A DNA stretch of 64,000 bases from an uncultured Bacteroidales bacterium (lineage in GTDB: Bacteria; Bacteroidota; Bacteroidia; Bacteroidales; P3), in NCBI GenBank assembly GCA_900314725.1, contig OMWJ01000009.1, forward strand, positions 1 through 64,000, written 5' to 3'. A program made the position numbers and the translations under genes. Every line of letters starts with the position of its first letter. Position 1 is the stretch's first letter. The notes below the pieces were generated by a model. It saw only the letters and a program-made list of their open reading frames with translations, was not told the origin of the DNA and did no database searches. Below, piece by piece: positions 27,738 through 36,124 of the stretch.

Positions 27738-28298
27738 TTAATAATTTCTTAATTCAAAACCGTTATTGGTAAGTATATGGTAAAAATGTTTTGTTTCCAG
27801 TATCTCTTCTTTTGGACTGTCGGGACAGGAAACAATCATAGGAGTATTAATAAAAAGAAGTGTTCTCTTATCAGAACGAATAACAGAAAGATAAGGAAGA
27901 ATATTATTGTAGTCCATTCTTTCTCCATTCTCGGAAGTATAAGCTGCAAAAGGAAACTCACATAAATATCTTATATCTCCTTTTTCTATCTTGTAAATAC
28001 TGCAACCCTCACTGAGTTCTGAGTGTTTCTCCAAAAAAAGAAAGCCTTGCTGTAGTTTATTACTATAAAGGAGTTTGTGATTAATCCCTTTGCCTTTGGA
28101 AGAGAACGGGATTTCTTCTATCAAAGCTTTGTTTTTGGAAGAATAGACAGAGATCTTTTCCGAACAAACGCTTATCTCCATATTTGCAACAGCGTATCTG
28201 TCGTTGCTTGTGCTAAGGTGTTCTATATTATTAAAGTTCTGTCCTCTTAGACCCAAGCAAGCACAACACAGCAATATAAAAGAAAGCAAATACCTCAT
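27738..28298 (-). CDS. Hypothetical exported protein
   Basis: 186 aa. Signal peptide MRYLLSFILLCCACLGLRGQ; cysteines lie within the hydrophobic stretch but no clean lipobox follows. The mature part is predicted beta-rich (e.g. YAVANMEISVCSEKISVYS) with no family recognised. Sits between the MORN lipoprotein (8 bp upstream) and comB (3 bp downstream), so certainly part of that transcript. Confidence 0.7.
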   Translation of the reverse strand: MRYLLSFILLCCACLGLRGQNFNNIEHLSTSNDRYAVANMEISVCSEKISVYSSKNKALIEEIPFSSKGKGINHKLLYSNKLQQGFLFLEKHSELSEGCSIYKIEKGDIRYLCEFPFAAYTSENGERMDYNNILPYLSVIRSDKRTLLFINTPMIVSCPDSPKEEILETKHFYHILTNNGFELRNY

Positions 28299-28305
28299 CT
28301 TTTTG

Positions 28306-29073
28306 TTATTCAGCTTTGCCGTTGTTGCGATGAGAGAAACGCAGTCCTTGGGTGTTAGTTTCTCTTAGAAGAGTGCCGTCTTTGTCATAGATTTCTACTC
28401 CCAACGGTTTTCCCTCAGAGTTGAAATGTTCCCATTTGCCGACTTTAACTCCTTTCTTGTATTGCCCTTTCTCCATTGTCTGACCATTGTCTGCGTATGA
28501 GATATAGGTGCTATCTTCTAAGCCATCTACGTAGAAAACCTCAGAGTTTATCTTTCCGTTTTCGTGCCATGAAAGAGCCTGCCCTTGATACATATTCCCA
28601 ACAAGAGTTATTTGCATTCTGAGTTTGAAAGAGTTGAAAAAACGGTAATATATCTCTTTCTTGTTGTCCTTAGGGTCTTTTATGGTTATATCAACCAAAG
28701 TACCCTCAGGCGAAAACGACATTGCAGTAATCTTATCGCTTTTCCCTATTAATTTATCTCCCTCATGCTTGTATATTTGCCAACTTTCTCCTTCTTTCTT
28801 TTTTGAGAAATCGGCTTTGGCAAACACTTTTCCGTCATCAAAATAAAAAGTCCATTGACCAGAACGAACCTTGCCGTTAAAATCTCCTTCACTTCTTAAC
28901 TTACCATTTTCATAGTAATGCTCTTCATAGACTTTTTTGTTTTGTTTATAATAAGCTACAATTTCAGGTTCGCCATTTGAAAACTTCTTTTCTATCTTTT
29001 TCTCCCCTTTTGAGCAGGAAAGCAAAGTAAAGATAAGCAAGGTAAGGATAGAAAACAGACCAACTTTTTTCAT
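28306..29073 (-). CDS. MORN-repeat lipoprotein (YwqK-like)
   Basis: 255 aa. Lipoprotein signal LLSCSKGEKK (Cys near residue 20). Body contains several MORN-variant repeats of the type YYENGKLRSEGDFNGKVRSGQW, WHENGKINSEVFYVDG, YADNGQTMEKGQYKKGVKVGKW and FNSEGKPLGVEIYDKDG. Such lipoproteins are abundant in Bacteroidota; the antitoxin label attached to YwqK relatives is not supported by anything here. Follows purM by 14 bp. Confidence 0.82.
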   Translation of the reverse strand: MKKVGLFSILTLLIFTLLSCSKGEKKIEKKFSNGEPEIVAYYKQNKKVYEEHYYENGKLRSEGDFNGKVRSGQWTFYFDDGKVFAKADFSKKKEGESWQIYKHEGDKLIGKSDKITAMSFSPEGTLVDITIKDPKDNKKEIYYRFFNSFKLRMQITLVGNMYQGQALSWHENGKINSEVFYVDGLEDSTYISYADNGQTMEKGQYKKGVKVGKWEHFNSEGKPLGVEIYDKDGTLLRETNTQGLRFSHRNNGKAE

Positions 29074-29087
29074 TTCTTTAAACTTTT

Positions 29088-30272
29088 TTAAGCATTGTAT
29101 TGATAAATACCTTTGTCGTCTTTTATTGTAAGAGAAGTATTCTCACTTTTTTCCACATAACCTGATACTTTAGCATCAATACCAAAAGATTTGCTAATAG
29201 ATATAATATCTTGTGCTATGTTTTGAGGGCAATATACTTCCATTCTTTGTCCCATGTTGAAGACCTGGTACATTTCTTGTCTTGGTGTCAGACTTTCTTT
29301 TTCTATCATTTGGAACAATGGAGGCAAAGCAAACAGATTATCCTTAACAATATGTAGTCCCTCAACAAAATGAAGTATCTTAGTCATCGCTCCGCCAGTA
29401 CAGTGAATAAAACCGTGAATATCGTTTCTGTGTTCTTCTATTATTTGACGTATAACAGGAGCATATGTTCTTGTAGGTGAAAGAACTAATTTGCCAGCAG
29501 TCATTGTGTTTCCCTTATCATCTATTACTATCTCGTCTGTTAGGGATTTGCTACCACAATATACTACTTGTTCAGGAAGATCTTTGTCATAGCTTTCAGG
29601 ATATTTCTTTGCAAGTTCTTTAAAGAAAACATCATGTCTTGCAGAAGTTAATCCATTGCTGCCCATTCCACCATTATATTCTTTTTCGTAGGTTGCTTGT
29701 CCAAAAGAAGCTAAAGATACGATAACGTCTCCTTCTTGTATGTTGTCAGTTGTAATAATATCTTTGCGTAAAGCTCTTGCTGTTACCGTGCTATCAACTA
29801 TAATAGTTCTTACTAAGTCTCCTACGTCAGCAGTTTCTCCACCTGTGGAATAAATTCCAACATCGTATGAACGCATGGTTTCTAAGAATTCTTCTGTTCC
29901 TTCTATTATTGCTTTTATTACTTCTCCTGGTATAAGGTTTTTATTTCTTCCTATAGTGGAAGATAGTAATATATTATCAGTAACTCCAACACATAGCAAA
30001 TCATCAGTATTCATTACGACCGCATCTTGTGCTATGCCTTTCCAAACAGAAAGGTCTCCTGTTTGTTTCCAATACATGTAAGCCAAAGAACTTTTTGTTC
30101 CAGCACCATCAGCATGCATAAGCATACAATAATCTTTATCGCCTGTTAAAGTATCAGGAACAACCTTACAAAAAGCTTTTGGGAACAAACCTTTATCTAT
30201 GTGTTTTATTGCATTATGAACGTCTTCTTTCTTTGCAGAAACTCCACGTAAATTGTATTTTTGTTGTGTCAT
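29088..30272 (-). CDS. purM: Phosphoribosylformylglycinamidine cyclo-ligase (AIR synthetase)
   Basis: 394 aa, the longer Bacteroidota form. DGAGTKSSLAY near residue 55, DAVVMNTDDLLCVG near residue 83, a glycine-rich STGGETADVG near residue 148, and GFIHCTGGAMTK near residue 290 match the PurM ATP-grasp-like fold. Catalyses ATP-dependent ring closure of FGAM to AIR in purine synthesis. First gene of a four-gene operon with two envelope proteins and comB. A -7 box TACTTTTG lies at 30300-30293 (minus). Confidence 0.93.
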   Translation of the reverse strand: MTQQKYNLRGVSAKKEDVHNAIKHIDKGLFPKAFCKVVPDTLTGDKDYCMLMHADGAGTKSSLAYMYWKQTGDLSVWKGIAQDAVVMNTDDLLCVGVTDNILLSSTIGRNKNLIPGEVIKAIIEGTEEFLETMRSYDVGIYSTGGETADVGDLVRTIIVDSTVTARALRKDIITTDNIQEGDVIVSLASFGQATYEKEYNGGMGSNGLTSARHDVFFKELAKKYPESYDKDLPEQVVYCGSKSLTDEIVIDDKGNTMTAGKLVLSPTRTYAPVIRQIIEEHRNDIHGFIHCTGGAMTKILHFVEGLHIVKDNLFALPPLFQMIEKESLTPRQEMYQVFNMGQRMEVYCPQNIAQDIISISKSFGIDAKVSGYVEKSENTSLTIKDDKGIYQYNA

Positions 30273-30292
30273 AATCTGTTGTATTTATGTTG

Positions 30293-30300
30293 CAAAAGTA
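30293..30300 (-). promoter_or_regulatory. -7 box of purM operon
   Basis: Minus-strand TACTTTTG, 20 nt before the purM ATG; no clear -33. Confidence 0.5.
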
Positions 30301-30532
30301 TAAAAAAGATGTAATATTCGTTTATTTCTGTGTAATAATTTTTTGTTATGAGGTGCCAAAATTCAGATAATATGCGTTGGAATTAAAGCCTTTTATCCGA
30401 TTATTGTAAGGAAAAACAAAAATATATATCAATAGGAAGAACCAAACTTAAAATAAGTTGGCAAATATCAGTTTTGTCTTTAATAATATTTATATAAATT
30501 GTAATTATTTTTTTTATGTTAATAAAGTTTAG

Positions 30533-30540
30533 TACTTTTG
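30533..30540 (+). promoter_or_regulatory. -7 box of the uppS-bamA operon
   Basis: TACTTTTG followed by CAAG, 26 nt before the ATG at 30567. The 294-bp gap between purM and this gene otherwise shows no gene. Confidence 0.55.
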
Positions 30541-30566
30541 CAAGTTGAAGAATTATAACCATCAAT

Positions 30567-31082
30567 ATGGAGAAAAAGATAGGAACGATAAAGATAGAAT
30601 ATGAGCAGATGCCTTTTTCTATAATAGGTATCAATACGCCATTATCCGATTTCCAATTGGCCTATCGCTTGCAAGAAATTATTGGTTGTGAATTTGAAAA
30701 GACAGACAGTTTTGCTGTTTATAAAGAAAAACAAAAAAAAGAGTTCTGTTTTGATTGCATTATGCATGTAGATAATTGTAATGGTTTGGCTTATATGATT
30801 CTTCCTGCTGTGCATAAAGAAGAAAAGTCTGTTTGGCTTATCAATAGTCTGAAAAAAATAGACTATGTATTAATAGTTTTTGGTAGAGATTATAGAGAAG
30901 TAACTGAAGATATGCGTGCGGCAGTAAAAAAGGTGAAGAATGTTGTGTATGCAAACATTTTTTATCCCGAAGGTTTTGGAACAAAGACAAAAGAATTCAA
31001 ATTGGATGAAATAATGTCTATTTCCAAAGACATAGAATATTTTAAAGAAACAAATAAAGCCTTAGAGGATATTTATATTTAA
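30567..31082 (+). CDS. IPExxxVDY-family-like small protein
   Basis: 171 aa, soluble, no signal. A central segment WLINSLKKIDYVLIVFG near residue 95 resembles the IPExxxVDY signature of a Bacteroidota-specific family of unknown function, and the N-terminal part (LSDFQLAYRLQEIIGCEFEK) fits its usual layout. Gap of 11 bp to uppS suggests co-transcription with envelope genes. Family assignment is tentative. Confidence 0.6.
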   Translation: MEKKIGTIKIEYEQMPFSIIGINTPLSDFQLAYRLQEIIGCEFEKTDSFAVYKEKQKKEFCFDCIMHVDNCNGLAYMILPAVHKEEKSVWLINSLKKIDYVLIVFGRDYREVTEDMRAAVKKVKNVVYANIFYPEGFGTKTKEFKLDEIMSISKDIEYFKETNKALEDIYI

Positions 31083-31093
31083 AGTATGATAGT

Positions 31094-31852
31094 ATGAAAA
31101 CAAGTTCATTGTTTGATAAAAGTGCAGTAGATGAAAAAAGAATACCAACTCATGTTGCTGTTATTATGGATGGTAATGGGAGATGGGCAAAAAAACAAAA
31201 TAAAGACAGAATATATGGTCATCAGCATGGAGTAGATTCTGTTAGGAATGTTTGTGAGATAGCAACAGAGTTAGGAGTAAAGTATCTTACTCTTTATACT
31301 TTCTCAAAAGAGAATTGGCTTAGACCAAAACAAGAGGTTGATGCACTGATGAAAATGTTGGTCTATACTATTGCACAAGAAGAGAAAACTTTGATGGATA
31401 ACGATATTCGTCTTGAAACAATAGGAGATACCTTAGAGTTATCAAAAGAGGCGAAAGAAGCTTTGTTAGGGATGATAGAAAAGACCAAGAACAATAAAAG
31501 AATGACCTTGATTTTGGCTCTTAACTACAGTGCAAGATGGGAAATAACTGAGATGACAAAGCAAATATCTTCTCTTGTTGAACAAAAAAAGTTAAATATA
31601 GAAGACATAAACGAGGAAGAAATTTCAAGGCATTTAACAACTAAAGATATTCCTGATGTAGATTTACTAATAAGAACATCAGGTGAAGAAAGAATAAGTA
31701 ATTTTTTGCTTTGGCAGATAGCTTATTCGGAATTATATTTTACTCCTGTACTTTGGCCAGACTTCTCTAAACAAGATTTTATTGATGCTGTTGTAAATTA
31801 TCAGTCAAGAGAAAGAAGATTTGGTAAGACTTCTGAACAGATTGCTAAATAA
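31094..31852 (+). CDS. uppS: Isoprenyl transferase (undecaprenyl diphosphate synthase)
   Basis: 252 aa. MDGNGRWAKKQ near residue 26 (catalytic Asp and diphosphate loop), TLYTFSKENWLRP near residue 75, and RTSGEERISNFLLWQIAYSELYF near residue 198 are the cis-prenyltransferase signatures. Makes the C55 lipid carrier for peptidoglycan and surface glycans. Placed directly before bamA, a common Bacteroidota arrangement. Confidence 0.94.
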   Translation: MKTSSLFDKSAVDEKRIPTHVAVIMDGNGRWAKKQNKDRIYGHQHGVDSVRNVCEIATELGVKYLTLYTFSKENWLRPKQEVDALMKMLVYTIAQEEKTLMDNDIRLETIGDTLELSKEAKEALLGMIEKTKNNKRMTLILALNYSARWEITEMTKQISSLVEQKKLNIEDINEEEISRHLTTKDIPDVDLLIRTSGEERISNFLLWQIAYSELYFTPVLWPDFSKQDFIDAVVNYQSRERRFGKTSEQIAK

Positions 31853-31929
31853 AATTAGTATTTTATAAAATGAAATTAAAAAAATAACGTTATCTTTTAG
31901 TGAAATTATTTTGAAATAACAAATATTGA

Positions 31930-34500
31930 ATGAATCTACCGATGTTGAAACGAAATATAGTATTAATTTTTTCTCTCTTAGCAAGTACTTTTGTTGTTTT
32001 TGCTCAAAATGATGTTATAGATTTAGACTATTATTCTCCAAAAGAATACGAAATAGGAGACATAACTATTACAGGAGCAGACCATTTAGACCCTAATTCA
32101 GTAATACTTCTTTCTGGAATAAGTAAAGGTCAGAAAATATACATTCCTTCAGATAAGTTCTCTTCTGCTATTGACAAACTTTGGAAACAAGGAATCTTTG
32201 ATGATATACATATATATATAACAAAGGTAGAAGGAAGAACCGTTTATTTGGAATATAACTTGAAAACTAAACCACGTCTTTCTTATTTTAAGTTTAGCGG
32301 AGACATTTCTCGCTCAGAAGCGGATAAAGTAAAAGAACGTCTGCATATTGCCTTGGGTGATGTTGTTACAGAGAATATGAAAAATATTTGTAAGAACATT
32401 ATCACAGACTTTTTTGTAGAAAAAGGTTATTACTTAACACAAACAAATATTGTTGAAGAAAGAGATTCTGCTTCGAAAAGAAATGAGGTACATCTGATTT
32501 TTGAAGTTAATAAAGGAAAGAAAGTAAAGATTGGTAAGATAAATATAGAAGGCAATGAATTTTTATCTGATAGTAAGGTAAAAAAGCAGATGAAAGACAC
32601 CAAAGAAAAGAAATGGTGGAGATTTTGGAAGTCTTCTCGTTTTCAAAAAGCCGATTATGAAAAGGATTTAGAACTAATTATAGATAAATATAATAATGAA
32701 GGTTACAGAGATGCTCGTATTACTTGGGATACTACTTTTGTTCAGACAAAACCTGTAAAAAAAGGTTTTTTTAGAACTATAGGTAGAGGAATAGCACGTG
32801 TGTTTGGTAAAAAGAAAAGTAAAACCATTGACGAAATGGTTATAAATATGAATATCTATGAAGGAAATAAATTTTACTTTAGAGACATAACTTGGATAGG
32901 AAATACAAAATACACTTCTGATTATCTTACAAAACTTCTTCGTATCAAAAAAGGAGATCCTTATAATAAGGAGTTGTTGGAAAGAAATGTAAATTATGAT
33001 CCGACAGGCAAAGATATTTCTTCTCTGTATTTAGATGATGGTTATTTGTTTTTCAAAGTTATTCCTACAGAACTTAATGTAGAAAACGACTCTATAGATA
33101 TAGAGATGCGTATATATGAAGGTAATCAAGCAAGAATAGGAACAATAAGTCTTAGTGGCAATACTCAGACCAATGATTACGTAGTTATGAGAGAATTAAA
33201 GACTGTTCCTGGAGAATTGTTTTCAAGAGAAGATGTTATTCGTTCTGTTAGAGAGATACAACAATTGGGTTTCTTTAATGCAGAAAAAATAAATCCTAAG
33301 ATAGAACCTAATGCTGAGAGTGGAACAGTTGATATAGAGTATCAAGTAGAAGAGTCTTCTGCTTCTCGTATAGAGTTTCAAGGAGGATGGGGTGGATATG
33401 GTAGAGTTATTCTAACTGCTGGTTTAGCATTAGATAATTTTGCTGCAAGTAAAGTCTTTAAGCCAAAAGCGTGGAGACCGTTTCCAGTTGGAGAAGGACA
33501 AAAGATTTCTTTAAGATTCAATACTAACGGTTCTTATTATTATTCTGGTTCGTTTGGATTTACTGAACCTTGGCTTGGAGGAAGAAAACCTAATGCTCTT
33601 TCTTTTGGAGCATATTATTCTTATCAAGATGATTCGTATTACAATACTTCTAATGAAACTAATTACTATTTAAGTATTTTTGGAGCATACGTTTCTTTAG
33701 GTCAGAGATTACAATGGCCTGATGACTACTTCTCTATTGTACAAGGAATAAGATATAAAAGATACTCTGTAAAGAATTGGACTTCATTTATTATGCCTAC
33801 AGGAAATTCCAACGACATCGCTTACACTCTAACAATAGGAAGAAATTCTGTAGATCAATTAATATATCCTCGTTCTGGTTCTGAAATATCTGCAGATGGA
33901 GCTTTTACTTTCCCTTACTCTTTAGTGAATGGAAAAGACTATTCTACAATGGAGGCAAAGGAAAAGTATAAATGGTTAGAGTATTATAAAGTTAATTTAC
34001 GTTTAGCTTGGTATTTTAATATTGTTGATGACTTAGTATTTTCTGCTCGTAGCCGTTTTGGTTTCTTAGGAAGATATAATAAGAAATTAGACTATTCTCC
34101 ATTTGATAGATACTATGTTGGAGGAGACGGACTTGCAGGTTATGCTTTAGATGGAAGAGAATTAGTCGCTCTTAGAGGTTATACTAATTCAGCTCTTACA
34201 GGAAACAATGGAGCAACCGTATTTGATAAATTTACAATGGAACTTCGTTATCCTATTACTCTTAATCCTACTGCCTCTGTTTATGCTCTTGCTTTTGTTG
34301 AAGGAGGTAATTCATGGGCAGACTTTAAAGGATTTGCACCATTCACAATGTACCGTTCTGCAGGTGTAGGTGTAAGAATATATATGTCGTTGTTTGGTAT
34401 GCTTGGTTTGGATTGGGGTTATGGTTTTGACCCTGCATACGGAGAAACAAAGCGTTCTGGAGGACAGGTTCATATATCTTTACAAAACTCTATAGATTAG
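31930..34500 (+). CDS. bamA: Outer-membrane protein assembly factor BamA (Omp85)
   Basis: 856 aa. Signal peptide ends at FVVFAQN. POTRA repeats fill about 35-430 (GDITITGADHL, IGKINIEGNEFLS, FRDITWIGNTKYTS, IGTISLSGNTQTND). The remainder is an Omp85 barrel with GGWGGYGRVILTAGLALDNF near residue 480 and the VGGDGLAGYALDGRELVALRGY region near residue 735. Inserts other outer-membrane barrels. ATG at 31930 is used; a second ATG at 31942 would also leave a good signal peptide. Confidence 0.95.
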   Translation: MNLPMLKRNIVLIFSLLASTFVVFAQNDVIDLDYYSPKEYEIGDITITGADHLDPNSVILLSGISKGQKIYIPSDKFSSAIDKLWKQGIFDDIHIYITKVEGRTVYLEYNLKTKPRLSYFKFSGDISRSEADKVKERLHIALGDVVTENMKNICKNIITDFFVEKGYYLTQTNIVEERDSASKRNEVHLIFEVNKGKKVKIGKINIEGNEFLSDSKVKKQMKDTKEKKWWRFWKSSRFQKADYEKDLELIIDKYNNEGYRDARITWDTTFVQTKPVKKGFFRTIGRGIARVFGKKKSKTIDEMVINMNIYEGNKFYFRDITWIGNTKYTSDYLTKLLRIKKGDPYNKELLERNVNYDPTGKDISSLYLDDGYLFFKVIPTELNVENDSIDIEMRIYEGNQARIGTISLSGNTQTNDYVVMRELKTVPGELFSREDVIRSVREIQQLGFFNAEKINPKIEPNAESGTVDIEYQVEESSASRIEFQGGWGGYGRVILTAGLALDNFAASKVFKPKAWRPFPVGEGQKISLRFNTNGSYYYSGSFGFTEPWLGGRKPNALSFGAYYSYQDDSYYNTSNETNYYLSIFGAYVSLGQRLQWPDDYFSIVQGIRYKRYSVKNWTSFIMPTGNSNDIAYTLTIGRNSVDQLIYPRSGSEISADGAFTFPYSLVNGKDYSTMEAKEKYKWLEYYKVNLRLAWYFNIVDDLVFSARSRFGFLGRYNKKLDYSPFDRYYVGGDGLAGYALDGRELVALRGYTNSALTGNNGATVFDKFTMELRYPITLNPTASVYALAFVEGGNSWADFKGFAPFTMYRSAGVGVRIYMSLFGMLGLDWGYGFDPAYGETKRSGGQVHISLQNSID

Positions 34501-34560
34501 TTTTGGTACAATATTTGAAAGAAAGAACAATCAGTAACACACTAAAATCAGATAAGAAAA

Positions 34561-35094
34561 ATGAAAAAAGTATTTATTTTAACAATAGTTTTGTTTTCAA
34601 GTTTATTGACTTTTGGTCAAAAGTTTGCTTGTGTAGATTCAGAATATATTCTTAACAATTTACCAGAATACAAACAAGCACAAAAAGAATTGGAAGAGGT
34701 TTCTTTGCAATGGCAAAAAGATATAGAAAATAAACTTGCTGAGGTTGATAGGATGTACAAATCATATCAGGCAGAGGCTCTTCTTTTACCAGAAGACCTT
34801 AAAACAAAAAAAGAAAATGAGATTGTGGCAGCAGAAAAAGAAGCCAAAACTCTACAAAAACAAAGATTTGGTTCTGATGGCGATTTATCAAAAAAACGTT
34901 CTGAACTTATAAAACCAATACAAGATAAGATATATAATGCAATAGAGAAAATCGCTAAAGAAAAGAACTACGCCATAGTATTGGATAAGGCTTCTGGAGC
35001 AACTGTTTTGTTTGTTGATAGCAAAACAGACATAAGTGATTTAGTTCTTGCAGAATTAGGATATAAAACAAATAATAATTCCACAAAAAGATAA
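34561..35094 (+). CDS. skp: OmpH/Skp-family periplasmic chaperone, copy 1
   Basis: 177 aa, signal peptide MKKVFILTIVLFSSLLTFGQ. KFACVDSEYILNNLPEYKQAQKELEE start, a charged coiled coil (about 45-125), and a C-terminal NYAIVLDKASGATVLF motif are diagnostic of OmpH/Skp. Holds unfolded outer-membrane proteins on the way to BamA, encoded just upstream. Tandem with a second copy. Confidence 0.9.
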   Translation: MKKVFILTIVLFSSLLTFGQKFACVDSEYILNNLPEYKQAQKELEEVSLQWQKDIENKLAEVDRMYKSYQAEALLLPEDLKTKKENEIVAAEKEAKTLQKQRFGSDGDLSKKRSELIKPIQDKIYNAIEKIAKEKNYAIVLDKASGATVLFVDSKTDISDLVLAELGYKTNNNSTKR

Positions 35095-35112
35095 CATTTG
35101 CGAAAAAAGTAT

Positions 35113-35120
35113 TACTTTTG
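35113..35120 (+). promoter_or_regulatory. -7 box before second skp
   Basis: TACTTTTG followed by CAAAC. A TTG inside this box opens the long frame at 35118, which argues for the later ATG at 35154. Confidence 0.5.
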
Positions 35121-35153
35121 CAAACTCTTAGAAAAATAAAAAAGATTAATTAT

Positions 35154-35672
35154 ATGAAAAAAACAATTCAATTATTGGCGTTATGCGTGGTGTTAGCATT
35201 ATCTTTTAACACTTCTTTTGCTCAAAGAGCATTAAAAATAGGACATTTCAATTCAGAAAAACTTATACAAAAATTACCTGATTACGATTCTGCACAAAAT
35301 GAATTAAAGTCATTTGCAGAACAATTATCTAATGAGTTAGAGTCTATGCAGAAAGAATTGGAAAGAATGCAGGCTGAATATGAAGCAAAACAAGATCAAT
35401 TGTCTGATCTTTTGAAACAAAATAAGCAAAAAGAGCTTCAAGATGCTTACACTCGTTTCCAAACATTCAGACAAAATTCTTCTGCAGAGATAAATACAAA
35501 ACAGACAGAACTTATACAAAAAATATATGAGAAAGTACGTACAGCAGCAGAAGCAGTAGCAAAAGCTAACAAGTATGACTACATCATAGAAGAGAATGGT
35601 GCTTTGTGGTATGCAAATGATTCTGACGATGTTACATCTCTAATTGAAAAACAATTAGGAATAAAGAAATAA
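35154..35672 (+). CDS. OmpH/Skp-family periplasmic chaperone, copy 2
   Basis: 172 aa from the ATG at 35154, which gives the signal peptide MKKTIQLLALCVVLALSFNTSFAQ. LKIGHFNSEKLIQKLPDYDSAQNELK, a long coiled coil (about 50-130) and YDYIIEENGALWYA match OmpH/Skp. It is divergent from copy 1 outside the shared motifs and has its own -7 box in the 59-bp gap, so the two may be expressed in different ratios. Confidence 0.9.
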   Translation: MKKTIQLLALCVVLALSFNTSFAQRALKIGHFNSEKLIQKLPDYDSAQNELKSFAEQLSNELESMQKELERMQAEYEAKQDQLSDLLKQNKQKELQDAYTRFQTFRQNSSAEINTKQTELIQKIYEKVRTAAEAVAKANKYDYIIEENGALWYANDSDDVTSLIEKQLGIKK

Positions 35673-35699
35673 AAAAAATCAAAAAAATTGCGAAAAAAT

Positions 35700-35730
35700 T
35701 TTGCAGGTACAAAAAATGATAGTACTTTTG
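35700..35730 (+). promoter_or_regulatory. tRNA-Leu promoter
   Basis: TTTG at 35700-35703, exactly 19 nt, TACTTTTG at 35723-35730; the mature tRNA begins 15 nt later. Confidence 0.85.
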
Positions 35731-35745
35731 CAAACGCAATTCTGA

Positions 35746-35827
35746 GCGGATGTGGCGTAATTGGTAGCCGCGCTAGACTTAGGATCTAGTCCTGAGAGGG
35801 GTGAGAGTTCGAGTCTCTCCATCCGCA
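35746..35827 (+). tRNA. tRNA-Leu (UAG)
   Basis: 82 nt. Acceptor GCGGATG pairs with CATCCGC, discriminator A at 35827; anticodon stem CTAGA/TCTAG with loop CTTAGGA (anticodon TAG). A short extra arm (CCTGAGAGG) and T arm GAGAG-TTCGAGT-CTCTC complete a class II Leu tRNA. CCA is not encoded. Followed by a terminator, so it is a single-gene transcript. Confidence 0.97.
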
Positions 35828-35835
35828 CAAGGGTT

Positions 35836-35873
35836 AAAAGGAACGACAGTAAAAGTTGTTCCTTTTCTTTTTT
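35836..35873 (+). terminator. Terminator of tRNA-Leu
   Basis: AAAAGGAACGAC / GTTGTTCCTTTT stem (one mismatch) with a 7-nt loop and a T-rich tail, 8 nt after the tRNA. Confidence 0.85.
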
Positions 35874-35880
35874 GTTGTGT

Positions 35881-35889
35881 GGGGGGGGG
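35881..35889. repeat. Nine-base G homopolymer
   Basis: A G9 run between the tRNA terminator and repeat copy 2; the longest G tract noticed in this AT-rich window. Confidence 0.9.
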
Positions 35890-35904
35890 AATAAAATCTT
35901 ATTC

Positions 35905-36030
35905 ATAAAAACACTTGATTTTCGTAAAAAAAGATCAACTCTTTTGCATATAAACATCAAGAGTTAAGAAAAAAAGATCAAGTCTTTTTTTCTCAAAACG
36001 AAGACTTTTTTGAGCAATACTTGAATAATT
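35905..36030. repeat. Dispersed array element, copy 2 (R2)
   Basis: Array of degenerate units between tRNA-Leu and rdgB: ACACTTGATTTT near 35912, AAAGATCAACTCTTTT near 35929, ACATCAAGAGTTAAG near 35953, AAAGATCAAGTCTTTTTTT near 35972, and CTCAAAACGAAGACTTTTTTGAG near 35993. The last unit is closed by a CTCAAAA/TTTTGAG stem. It lacks the ATAAGG/CCTTAT closing stem of copies 1 and 3. Confidence 0.65.
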
Positions 36031-36096
36031 GGCAAGCATAAAATTATTTGTAAACATTTTACCTTCTTTTTCATTTCTGATTCAAAGAAAACTTTG

Positions 36097-36104
36097 TATT
36101 TTTG
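36097..36104 (+). promoter_or_regulatory. -7 box of rdgB operon
   Basis: TATTTTTG followed by CAG, 21 nt before the ATG at 36125; -33 position reads TTTC. Confidence 0.55.
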
Positions 36105-36124
36105 CAGACAAATTAAAAGTCAGT

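Noticed and set aside
28306..29073. Toxin-antitoxin role for the MORN lipoprotein
   Set aside because: Database-style YwqK antitoxin label only; no toxin gene is adjacent and the protein is an exported lipoprotein.
35679..35960. Minus-strand frame across tRNA-Leu
   Set aside because: Overlaps the tRNA and its terminator; chance frame.
36029..36124. N-terminal extension of RdgB
   Set aside because: It covers the -7 box and part of the repeat edge; RdgB proteins begin at the ATG at 36125.
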